Below are positions 12,830 to 21,614 of a DNA stretch of 64,000 bases, piece after piece. Position 1 is the stretch's first letter; every line of letters starts with the position of its first letter. The notes under the pieces are model-generated. The model saw nothing but the letters and a program-made list of their open reading frames with translations, searched no databases and was not told the DNA's origin. Source of the stretch: Trogon surrucura (lineage: Eukaryota; Chordata; Aves; Trogoniformes; Trogonidae); contig CM036617.1 of NCBI GenBank assembly GCA_020746105.1, positions 37,415,898 through 37,479,897 on the forward strand, written 5' to 3'. The position numbers and the translations under genes are program-made.

Positions 12830-13608
12830 CTGTGACTGCAAAACACACTACACGTTGCACAGCCCTGTGCAAAGCTGTCCTTGTTTGAGAACACCAGGAT
12901 AAAAATTTTCTGGCAGTTGCCTAGATCAAGTGGCGACCACAGTGAGTGAGGAGGGGCAGTTGTGCCTATAGGGGGGAGAGAATGGGTTGGGTGACAGAAA
13001 TGGACCAATCGCAGTACTCCCTCCCATGGTGCTCAGTACCAAAGGGCCCCTAAGAAGGGACCTCAGGCTTTTAGTCCTTGGTGTGACGGAATGATTGCCA
13101 TGGGCTCTTTGTCATCTCTTCCTGAGCTGCTGGTGTTCCTGCCTCCTGTTTTCATGCTCCAGAGGAGTACCAGTCATCAGGACAGATCACCTTTCCCTGC
13201 CTCCCTGTGTGGGAGCTGTGAGGCTACTCCAAGGATTCCTTTTCTGATTTTGTGGACTGCCACTGGGACTCTGGTCTTGGGCACTCCTGTCTGCTGCTGA
13301 GTTCAGTCTGGGACTTTTCCTGCTTGCGGCCTAACTGTCATCCAGAAGGCACAGGCTCTGAATTAACATGTTCTTTTGTACCTCTGAATATATTTACATA
13401 CTTTTATATATATGTATATTGTTCAACATCTTCCTTGTTATTGTTACTATCATAATCATTTTCACTAAATTGATTCAAGTTTTACTGTTTTCCCCCCAAC
13501 TTTAAAGTCTTTCTCTCTGGTTTCTCCATTATCCTCTTCTTAGAGGGTGGTGGTGGGATCACAAAGAACGTCTTCCAGGGTTTAGCAGCCAGCACAGCTC
13601 TAAACAAA
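12830..13608 (+). mobile_element. Candidate degraded solo LTR of an avian endogenous retrovirus
   Basis: The interval is GC-richer than its surroundings and is organised like an LTR. A CCAAT box at 13004-13008 is followed by a GC-rich promoter-like stretch (GGGCCCCTAAGAAGGG). Next comes a U5-like pyrimidine-rich segment (CTTTCTCTCTGGTTTCTCC), then a G-rich GGTGGTGGTGGG block. It ends with GTTTAGCAGCCAGC and CTCTAAAC, which recalls the 3' end of many avian LTRs. I do not see a clean TG...CA boundary or target duplication, and no viral gene is present. The 5' limit is a guess. It could instead be unrelated GC-rich unique sequence. Confidence 0.4.
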
Positions 13609-14656
13609 TGTGGTCTTTTCCTCTTCTGTGCTTCTAATCTGAAAAGTAAAGTAATTTATATTTCAAAATATAAAGCTCTTCTTATAAAAATTATAAAATA
13701 TATCCTCTATTTTGTAGCACTAAATATTTTGTAACTAATTTTAAGTGGAAATAATGCAAGTTAACTTTAAACCATCTGCGTCATGCATGCTGAGTACATG
13801 TACTTTAGTAAATGAAATATTTCTGAGAAACTTCTCTGTATATAGATTATTTAAAAAAAAATTAGGAGTACATACATGTGTGTATATACACGCATACATA
13901 TTACATAGACATATATATATTGTATGAAAGATTCTTTCGGATCCAGATGATGTTCCACAGCTCTCTTTAATGTGTTTGTAAAGCAATTATATTTCAATCC
14001 ATCACAAAGTAAATCTTTTAGTTTTAAAGTAAGGCTACTCGGATCTCGCAGTTGCGAAAAACTTCGGTCATGACTTCACACTGTTTAAAATACAGAACCA
14101 AACCCACAGGAAGTTGTTTTAACAAGCACAAACTAACCTTCTTTTGTATCTGTGGATTCTGCTTCTAGAAGTATCTCTCTGTTATAAAACAAGGTTATCA
14201 TTTGTTTCTAAGATTCTCCCAGTAGTCTGGGACTGACTGCAATCACGTCAATAGGGAAAGGGAATGCATCTTCACCTTATACAGGTTCTATATACTTTTG
14301 GTGAGGTTATCATGCAGAATTTCTTTTCTGTTTTTCCTTCAGATTTCAAGTTTTTTAGTTACACTATTACAATTACAATTGTTTTTAAAAACATTATTTA
14401 AACATTTAGATTGACAAGTACTAACATATATTGACTCTATTTTTGACCTTTAAATTAAAATTTATGCCTAATCAATTACCATCTAAGAACCTGAGATTCT
14501 AAACACGTTATTATTAGACCTCATTAGAAAAACTTATATAGACTATTTTTCTCTCTGAAAATATGATTCAGTCAATATCTTGTAAAGTTTAACAACACTT
14601 TGTTTCGGCAGAAAATATAAAATATATATGTAAAAAATTAGGATATTTGATATTTT
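13609..14656. other. Unannotated AT-rich gap
   Basis: No gene seen. A TA/CA-rich simple stretch occurs at 13868-13922 with alternating purine-pyrimidine runs. Two overlapping frames of 60-81 codons on opposite strands are spurious. Confidence 0.5.
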
Positions 14657-15133
14657 AGAATCATTAGAATTATGGAATCATTATGGTTGGAAAAGATCTC
14701 TACAATCATCAAGTCCAACTGTGAACCCAATACACCATAACTACAAAACCATGCCCAAAGTGCCATGTCTACATAATCTTTGCACATCTTGGGAGAAGTG
14801 ACCAACATCCACCCTGCTACAGTCTCCTGTCAGAGGATAAGGTCTCCCCTCAACCCCCTTTTCTCCCTGCTAAACAACCCCAAGACATGTGTTCTTGACC
14901 TTTCACCAGCTTTGTTGCCATTTTTTGGACAAGCTGCATTATCCCAATGTCTTTCTTGTAGTGAGAGACCCAAAATGAAGCACATGCGGTCATACCAATG
15001 CTGGTATGGCACCATCTCTTCCATACTCTTGCTGGCCACACTATTTCAGTTACAGCCCAGGATGCTGTTGGCCTTCTTGGCCACCTGCGCACTCTGCTGG
15101 CTCATCTTCTGCCAGTTATCAACCAGCACCCCC
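14657..15133 (-). mobile_element. CR1 LINE fragment with internal deletion
   Basis: On the minus strand the 3' tail lies at the left (GAATCATTATGGTTGGAAAAG region). The element then jumps at about 14833 directly to ORF2 sequence (GATAAGGTCTCCCCTCAAC). Compared with 55351-57960 the intervening C-terminal coding part is missing, so an internal deletion has occurred. Coding sequence corresponding to the post-RT region (antisense of GCTGGCCACACTATTTCAG, AGGATGCTGTTGGCCTTC) continues to about 15133, where similarity stops. All frames are interrupted. Confidence 0.87.
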
Positions 15134-15288
15134 GGAATAACATCTTCTAACGTACAACTTTAAAAGGACTGTCTCATTTACAAAACTTAGGGAAAAAAAA
15201 AAGAGAAAAAGGAGGCAGGATCCTGATTCAGTTGAGGTTTTAAGGTTGAACTGCCTTCACTTTTCCCTTAAAGTGAAGATGGTTTTAA

Positions 15289-15456
15289 CTCTCCTCTCCT
15301 CTCCTCTCCTCTCCTCTCCTCTCCTCTCCTCTCCTCTCCTCTCCTCTCCTCTCCTCTCCTCTCCTCTCCTCTCCTCTCCTCTCCTCTCCTCTCCTCTCCT
15401 CTCCTCTCCTCTCCTCTCCTCTCCTCTCCTCTCCTCTCCTCTCCTCTCCTCTCCTC
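15289..15456. repeat. (CTCCT)n pentanucleotide microsatellite, about 33 units
   Basis: From 15291 to 15455 the sequence is an uninterrupted array of CTCCT, 165 bases. The complementary strand is a pure polypurine AGGAG repeat. Because the motif is homopurine/homopyrimidine with mirror symmetry, it can in principle form triplex (H-DNA). The purity suggests recent expansion and likely length polymorphism. Open frames reading as Leu-Ser-Ser-Pro repeats or Gly-Glu-Glu-Arg repeats are artefacts of the array. Confidence 0.98.
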
Positions 15457-15519
15457 CACTCCCCTTGCCTTCCCTCCCATCCCTTCCCCTTCCCTCCTCT
15501 CCCCTCTCCTCCCTTCCTC
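15457..15519. repeat. Imperfect pyrimidine-rich extension of the pentamer array
   Basis: A decayed CT-rich continuation (CCCCTTGCC, TCCCATCCC, CTCCTCTCCC) directly follows the pure array. It probably represents older, mutated repeat units. Confidence 0.8.
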
Positions 15520-17384
15520 AGATATTCTTAAATATCTAAGCTTTCAGGTACTTGATGCTGAGAGGTTATTATTATTTTCTAGTTAAAATAAAAAAAAAAT
15601 CATACTCCAAAAAAAGAGGTCAAGAGTGCAAAGACATACCTTTAAAAGCTCAACTGTGTGCATTACCTTGGTATTAAAAGTCAAAGAGATTTTTTTATCT
15701 TTTTTAGTTTAATAATAACCCTTTCATTTAAAAGTAAGATGTTTACACTGACCACACGTTCTTGGAAAAGTAATAGTTCACCATCTTAACAGAGTGCTGT
15801 AAAATATATATTATGATTACATAGTAATTTTTGACAGTGGCAACAAACCATTGATCTGGTGACTGGGTATTGCAAAGCCAAATTATCACTATTAAGTTAC
15901 AGATATATATTATTCCTTTTTCCTTAGATAAAGAAACAGAAAGAGTTTACAGCAGATTTTTTCTTCATTTACAAATTTTTCTTTACTGTCTATAGCAAAA
16001 TTTATGCAGATAATTTCATTTTGCAACAATAATAAGCATAAGTAATAGGAAAAAAAGTTTTTTTTCTGATTTTTACACATTAATTTTATTACTGATATCG
16101 TTATTACCTACTTATTAATTCACTATTGAATCTTGAAGAAGAGACCAACAAAATGACATAAAAAAGAAAAGGTGTTTCATTCAAGCTGTACAAGTGTCTT
16201 TCTAATCCTTTAAGGATGATGTGAAGGAGTTTTACATATAACACCACAATGCTCACACCTCATCAAGTTAGTCATGATTTGAATTTTTAGATTGATGCCA
16301 CACAGGTCAATGCCTAGGAGAATGATGGAATCAGGTAGTTTCACAGAGTGTTACTGGGCTTAATACTTTTGCAATGGGACCAGAATCTTCCTTTTCCTGA
16401 CATCATGTCTTCTTTCAGTACAACCTCTCTCTGAGTCCCAAGAGAAAAAAAATCTCATCTTCTCTTACCAACTAATCAGATTCTATCAATATAGTCGGGC
16501 CCTGCTCCCATAAATAGTACTTCAGAAAACATTTTTTCCACTGTACAATATTATTTCTGTGATTTGCTCTGTGCAATCCCATGTTATACTGGTCTTGACA
16601 GTGATGAGATCAAATTAGTTTATATGTTTGATTAATTTTCTAAAAAGGAAGGTCAACATCTTACCACAGTCAATTGATTAAATATAAGCTTGAATAGAAA
16701 ATGAGCTTCTACAGCTTCTGGGTCATGTATGTTTTTTCATGGTATTTATATGATTGTATACAAGTTCGTGTCACACTATATGTAAGACCCAAAGCAGATA
16801 ATTTTCTTCTGACAGATGAGGAATACATCTGGAAATTACACAAGAGACAGGAAACCTGAAAGGGGGAAGACACATCTTAGAGAAAACAACTTAATTATAA
16901 ATCAAAACTAATTAAGACACACCTGTCAACCTTTTGGGGTTTTGTAAGAAATTTGGTGCAATGGACTTAATCCTCTGTGGCAGCTGTCTGTAATGGTACT
17001 GCATTTCCCACTTGAAAAGTAAGGAACGAGTACCTCGGGTACTGATAAATTCATTTTACATGCAAGATTATTTTAGTGATCATCCTGCAGACTCACTTGC
17101 TTATACTCTGGAAATTATCTTTTGAAATTATCTTTTTTTTTTATGTTGTTTTCTTGTGGTTTTTTTCTTTACTTTTTTTTTTTTTAACATTTAGGGAAAC
17201 TTTTACTTGACTCATTTTTTTGCAGCTCTTCAGGATGATGAATTGAAATTGTTTTTTATAGCTGCTTCCTTCAAACAATTCCTCTCTCACTACAAAGAAT
17301 CCAACAGGGTGACTAGGCAAAGGTGAGTGTGAATAAAAGAATTTCTCAAAGAGTAATGAATTATTCATATGGTTCTCCTTTTCT
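15520..17384. other. Unannotated AT-rich gap
   Basis: No gene seen. T-rich runs near 17129-17185 generate a Lys-rich spurious 75-codon antisense frame. No CR1 or LTR hallmark was recognised. Confidence 0.5.
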
Positions 17385-17698
17385 ATAGAATCACAGAGTC
17401 ATAGAATCATTTAAGTTGAGTCCAACTGTTAACTAACACTGCCAAGTCCACCACTAATCTATGTCACTAAGCACTACATCTACACATCTTTTAAATACCT
17501 CCAGAGACAGTGACTCAACTACTTCCCTCAGAAGCCTCTTTCAGTACTTGATAACCCTTTCTGTGGAGAATTTTTTCCTAATATCTAATCTAAACCTCCC
17601 CAGGTGCAAGATGAGGCCATTTCTTCTTGTACTATCACTCGTTACTCAGGAGAGGAGACCAACCACTACCTCATTACAACTTCCTTTCAGGTGTATCT
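17385..17698 (-). mobile_element. Older CR1 LINE, left (3') half of a split copy
   Basis: The minus-strand element begins at the left with its tail (TAGAATCACAGAGTCATAG). It continues through the 3' UTR and the ORF2 C-terminus (antisense of ATACCTCCAGAGACAGTGAC and of CTAATCTAAACCTCCCCAGG). Similarity stops at about 17698 where plus-strand retroposon sequence begins, and the missing continuation resumes at 18945. Comparison with 56760-57000 shows the two halves are contiguous in an uninterrupted copy. Confidence 0.88.
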
Positions 17699-17830
17699 TG
17701 ATTTCAGTTCGGTCCCCATATGTTGCCTCATCTAGCCAAGAGGTGACATCCCTGTTGATGACAGGGAAGTTGGATTAAATGACCTATAAGGTCCCTTCCA
17801 GCCTAGGCCATTCTATGATTCTGTGATTCT
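17699..17830 (+). mobile_element. 5'-truncated tRNA/CR1 SINE copy
   Basis: About 130 bases match the SINE at 21094-21273 across the diagnostic junction. The end of its tRNA-like head (TTCGGTCCCCATATGTTGCC against TTCGGTCCTCATGTGTTGCC) runs directly into the CR1-derived tail (GACAGGGAAGTTGGATTAAA ... GCCTAGGCCATTCTATG) and the octamer end. A plain CR1 such as 61400-61560 has different sequence upstream of the shared tail. This copy is therefore best explained as the same SINE family with the A-box end missing. It lies inside the older minus-strand CR1. Confidence 0.7.
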
Positions 17831-18944
17831 ACAATTTGACACCTTCTCCCACAGCAAACTTGTAGCTGAACTGAGGAAGTGTGGTCTGGATGATCGGGTA
17901 GTGAAATGGATTGTGAACTGGTTGAAGGGAAAAAGTCAGAGAGTTGTGATCGTTGGGACAGAGTCTAGTTGGAGGCCTGTGTCTAGTGGGGTCCCTCAGG
18001 GGTCAGTGTCGGGGCCAGTGTTTTTCAGTATATTCATCAATGACCTGGATGAGGAAACAGAGTACACTGTCAGCAAATCAATTGATCACACAAAACTGGG
18101 AGCAATGGCTACCACACCAGAAGGCTGGAGAGTTGGATGGGGAGAAATTTTGTAAAATACAAAAAGGATAAATGTAGAGTCTTGCTTCTGGGAAAGAACA
18201 ACTCCAAGTATCAATATAGGCTGGGGTCTGAACTGCTGGAGACCAGTGTAGGGTAAAGGGACCTGGAGGTCCTGGTGGACAGTAGGATGACCATGAGCCA
18301 GCAATATTCCCTCATGGCCAAGAAGGCCAATAGAATCCTGGGGTATATTAGAAGGGGTGTGGCTAGTGGGTCAAGAAAGATTCTCCTCGCCCTCTACTCT
18401 GCCCTGATGAGTCCACATCTGGAATATTGTGTCCAGTTCTGGGCCCCTCAGTTCAAGAGAGACAGGGAACTGCTTGAGAGAGTCCAACACAGAGCCACAA
18501 AGATGATGAAGGGAGTGGAACATCTCCCTTATGAGGAACGGCTGAAAGAGCTATGTCTCTTTAGCTTGCAGAATACTTAAGAGTGACCTCATTAATGTTC
18601 ATAAATAGGCAAAAGGTGAGTGTCAGGAGGAAGGAGCCAGGTTCTACTTAGTGATGTCCAATGACAGGACAAAGTGCAATGGATAAAAGCTGGAGCATAG
18701 GAGGTTCCACAAAGACATTAGGAAAACTTTTTCCCTGCGAGGGTGACAGAGCACTAGAACAGGCTGCCCAGGAAGGTTGTCGAGTCTCCTTTTCTGGAGA
18801 CATTCAAAAACCACTTGAAAGCGTTCCTGGGTGATCTACTTTAGGTAATCTTGCTCTGGCAGGGGAGTTGGACTAGATGATCTTTTGAGATCCCATCCAA
18901 CCCCTAACATACTGCGATTTTGTAATTCTGTGATTCTGTGATTG
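17831..18944 (+). mobile_element. 5'-truncated CR1 LINE with RT remnants, inserted in an older CR1
   Basis: The element starts inside RT motif A (FDTFSHSKL) and runs to an octamer tail (TTCTGTGATTCTGTGATTGG). It carries most of the RT palm and the C-terminal region of ORF2, then the 3' UTR. It directly abuts the octamer tail of the preceding SINE piece, suggesting insertion at or next to that tail. Sequence similarity is closest to the copies at 52563-53352 and 55471-56694 (same [12 protein letters not shown] / [10 protein letters not shown] segment). Confidence 0.93.
17835..18580 (+). pseudogene. CR1 ORF2 reverse transcriptase pseudogene (partial)
   Basis: The first open block (to 18155) has RT motif B intact ([13 protein letters not shown]) followed by [11 protein letters not shown]. 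Motif C, which is FADD in the intact copy at 55552-56751, reads SIDH here, so both catalytic aspartates of the active site are compromised. A stop and frame change follow near 18155-18260. A second open block (18275-18580) covers the post-RT region, with [19 protein letters not shown] and [11 protein letters not shown]. It then stops near 18580. The product would have been the LINE replication enzyme; this copy is dead. Confidence 0.88.
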
Positions 18945-19207
18945 GAGAGAGTGATAAGGTCTCCCCTCAGCCTCCTATTCTCCAGGTTAAACACCCCCAG
19001 TTCCTTCAGCTACTCCTCATAAGACTTGTGCTCTAGACCTCTCACTAGCTTCGTTGCTCTTTTTTCATCACAGTCCAGCACTTCAATGTCTTTCTTGTAA
19101 TGAGAGGCCCAATACTGGACATAGGATTCTAGGTGTGGCCTCACCAGTTCTGAATACATAGGGATAATCACTTCTCTAATCCTGCTGGCCACACTCTTTC
19201 TAGTACA
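18945..19207 (-). mobile_element. Older CR1 LINE, right half of the split copy
   Basis: This resumes the minus-strand element interrupted at 17698. Antisense coding segments include GGTCTCCCCTCAGCCTCC and CATAAGACTTGTGCTCTAG. The 67-codon frame at 19010-19213 keeps [20 protein letters not shown] and HLESYVQYW, the post-RT region. The 5' end is truncated at about 19207. Confidence 0.88.
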
Positions 19208-20825
19208 ACTCAACTTCTGATCCTACTCACAAGTAGTACTGGCTCAAGTGCTAACGCGTTAAATGTGGTGTCCAATTCTTGAGTTATTAGTTATTAGTAG
19301 TTTTCTTTATTTTTTTGTTATCATAGTGTTTCATTTTTTTTCTGTCGGTTCTTGTAAACTTGCAACTCAATAACTGTATTGACTTAAGTGCCGAATCAAA
19401 GTGATACTGTTGTCATGACACAATACACTTCCAACTGTCTGTACAAGGGAATGGGAAAAGTCATAGAGCTCTTCATCTCTGAAGGTCAGTGACTTTCAAA
19501 CTCCGCTTTTTCCTTCATTCAGAGAAGACTCGAAAGATGTTGCTGGCTGGTAGTGATCTGTATGACTAATTCAGTAGTCCCTACTCCAGCTTCTTGACCC
19601 AGATTGCTGCTACTGATAGATGCTCATGCAAGAAGATCCCTTAAACTGTACAAAAGTATTTCCACTAAGTAACAGAAACACTGTAATGTACTCTTTTATC
19701 TTCAGAGTTATCAAGCCTGAAGAGAGATTGATCTCTGGAATGTAATAATAAATGAAATACTAGAGCTCCCTTCAGTTCCATATAGGAAAACCGTCATATT
19801 CTAGGAAAAACTTCCCAGTCTGCTGCTCCAGAATGGACTTCCTTATATCCTGCTGTCATATCTACCAGCCCACACAGATTATTTTCATTTTAGGAGGTCT
19901 AGCTGTAATGTTGGTTCAGCCTCTAGTCGAAGTAATTAATAGAGTTTGGGAAGCTAAGGAGAAGTTTTCAGTATATTGGTTTGTGGACATGTTTCATGTT
20001 ATGCAACTCTAAAAACTCAATTCAGAGCAATTACCAAAGGCAAGACTGCAAATGGTTGAAGTAAGCAAAAAGGCAAGAAGCCAAAAAACCTTTTTTTCTC
20101 TTATTTTTTCAACACTGTATAAAGCCTCACAGCAAGGTAAAAATATACTCTGATGGTATTCATAATATGTAAAACTCCATGTAGAATGAATTATAGAAAC
20201 AGTCCTTTGTTTCTGCATTTTCTTCACACACATATCCAGTCGAAAATAAGCTAATTGTCATCCTAGAACCATCTCTGACGCAACTACTTGCCCTTGTGCA
20301 TTAGAATGCATGGGCCCAAATCTGTGGTTCTTAATTGAGCGGAACTACCATTGAAAACAACAGGATTTCATTTGATTAAGGACTGCAAAATATGTCCCCA
20401 CGTGTGCACTTCTTTGTTCATGGTTAGTCAGACAGTAAGTCATGCAAAAGCTCTTTTTAATTACATTTTCAGATGGTGACATAATTGGTTGGAACAATCA
20501 ATATCTTTCTTGATTCCTGAAGGTGAGACTTTTCAAATAAGACCACTGTCATACTTGTTCTGAAATGTAAAACCTTGAGAACAATTTTCAGTAGATTATT
20601 ATTATTCATTATTACTTTCATTCAGGTAAATAGAACAAAAGACACAAACTTATTCTGTTTTAAGTTTGTCAGAATTCTCAAAATATTTGAAATGCTTCAT
20701 AACTGTTAACATTCCTTTTAGTATAGTTAAAACAACAACAACAAAAAATGCTCCTTAAGAAAATTAGATATTGCCATCACAGAAAAGTTGTACCTAGTAG
20801 CATGTAAAATTCAGGTACAGGTGTT
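19208..20825. other. Unannotated AT-rich gap
   Basis: No gene, repeat or RNA recognised. The 74-codon antisense frame at 20009-20233 has no recognisable motif. Confidence 0.5.
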
Positions 20826-20934
20826 GCAATAAAAGTGACGCAACAATTTCTGCTGCGAAAAGAGGCAACAATTGCTGTTTCAAAAAAAAATACAACAATT
20901 GTTGTTGCAAAAATAAAGGACAAATTGGTTTGTC
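20826..20934. repeat. Three-copy degenerate ~26-base array with a 14-base palindrome
   Basis: The block GCAACAATT (or ACAACAATT) recurs at 20840, 20865 and 20892, followed each time by a CTGYTKC-like and A-rich segment, giving periods of 25 and 27 bases. The third copy contains the perfect palindrome ACAACAATTGTTGT at 20892-20905. Immediately downstream is a short perfect hairpin, GACAAATTGGTTTGTC at 20919-20934. No gene context indicates a role. Confidence 0.6.
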
Positions 20935-21211
20935 AGAAGCTAAACCCCCTTGCGTTCCAGCTTGTCCTCAGATATCAGAGGGTCTGGGGGCTGCTAGGTT
21001 TAGGTTCTGAGTGATGCTAAATTCAGCGTTACTAATGTGACGTGACAAAGCGCCTTCGATCTGGCGGCACCCTTGGATTTACGAGGCCAGCCTTCATAGA
21101 ATCATAGAATGGCCTAGGCTGCAAGGGACCTCAGAGATCATTTAATCCAACCTCCCTGTCATGGGCAGGGACGGTTCTCAACTAGATCAGGCAACACATG
21201 AGGACCGAACG

Positions 21212-21222
21212 GGAATTGAACC
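21212..21222 (-). promoter_or_regulatory. Pol III B box of the SINE
   Basis: GGTTCAATTCC on the minus strand matches the internal promoter B-box consensus GGTTCRANNCC. Together with the A box at 21255-21266 it identifies the tRNA origin of the head. Confidence 0.8.
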
Positions 21223-21254
21223 CACAACCTTCGATGTTTCAGCATCACGCTCAA

Positions 21255-21266
21255 CCGAGTGAGCTA
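21255..21266 (-). promoter_or_regulatory. Pol III A box of the SINE
   Basis: TAGCTCACTCGG on the minus strand corresponds to the tRNA D-arm A box (TRGCNNAGTNGG), with C in place of the conserved G at one position. Confidence 0.75.
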
Positions 21267-21273
21267 GTGGCAA

Positions 21274-21614
21274 CATACTCACATAGCCAGACTCCGTGTG
21301 TCAATGTCAACAGGGACTCACATGGCCAGATCGGAATCAAATATAGTTTATTGAAGCAACAAATACACAAATTCATTTTGATTGTTGGTGATAGTAGACT
21401 GACTGCAAAGCACGTGCAAAAGTTATAATTTTGTTAGATTAAGTGCAGCTCTATAAAGATTTACTAAGCGTCTTGGGGCACCAGTTGGTTCAGATCTTAT
21501 CCAAAGGTGTCCCTATGAAGGGGAAGAGAGGGTCAGCCCATTGACTGATCCCAGGAACCAGAGGTGGTCTCCTCTGATGATGGTGGCATGTTCCCTAACA
21601 TTCCCCCCTCTCTT
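21274..21614 (-). mobile_element. Candidate retroviral LTR segment adjoining the SINE
   Basis: On the minus strand, a polypurine stretch AAGAGAGGGGGGAA (21601-21614) directly precedes TGTTAGGGAACATG starting at 21600. That is the arrangement of a polypurine tract before a 3' LTR. A TATA-like GTATAAAAAAC lies at 21617-21627, which would instead argue for promoter sequence. AATAAA follows at 21347-21352. A possible terminal ...TTGACACA near 21299 would give TG...CA ends about 300 bases apart. No gag, pol or env was seen. The case is suggestive only; the element type and limits are unresolved. Confidence 0.4.

Larger units (their letters stand above)
21094..21273 (-). mobile_element. tRNA-headed SINE with CR1-derived 3' tail
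   Basis: Read on the minus strand, a tRNA-like head of about 75 bases joins a CR1 3' end of about 97 bases. The head has a Pol III A box (TAGCTCACTCGG, 21255-21266) and a B box (GGTTCAATTCC, 21212-21222), about 32 bases apart as in tRNAs. Its anticodon-arm region (GAGCGTGATGCTG...ATCGAAGGTT) resembles tRNA-Ile (GAGCGTGGTGCTA...GCCAAGGTC). The tail matches CR1 of the 61400-61560 type and ends in ATTCTATGATTCTATGA. CR1 machinery would have mobilised it in trans through this tail. A related tRNA-Ile/CR1 SINE, TguSINE1, is known in passerines; identity to that family is inferred, not tested. Confidence 0.85.

Noticed and set aside
14780..15163. 127-codon plus-strand frame
   Set aside because: It is antisense to a minus-strand CR1 fragment; the resemblance between copies comes from the LINE.
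15246..15539. Open frames of Leu-Ser-Ser-Pro (plus) and Gly-Glu-Glu-Arg (minus) repeats
   Set aside because: They are translations of the CTCCT pentamer microsatellite; a 5-base unit without stops is open in all frames.
21199..21273. A genuine tRNA gene on the minus strand
   Set aside because: A and B boxes are present, but the acceptor ends do not pair, the anticodon loop is one base short, and the 3' side runs straight into a CR1 tail. A SINE head explains this better.
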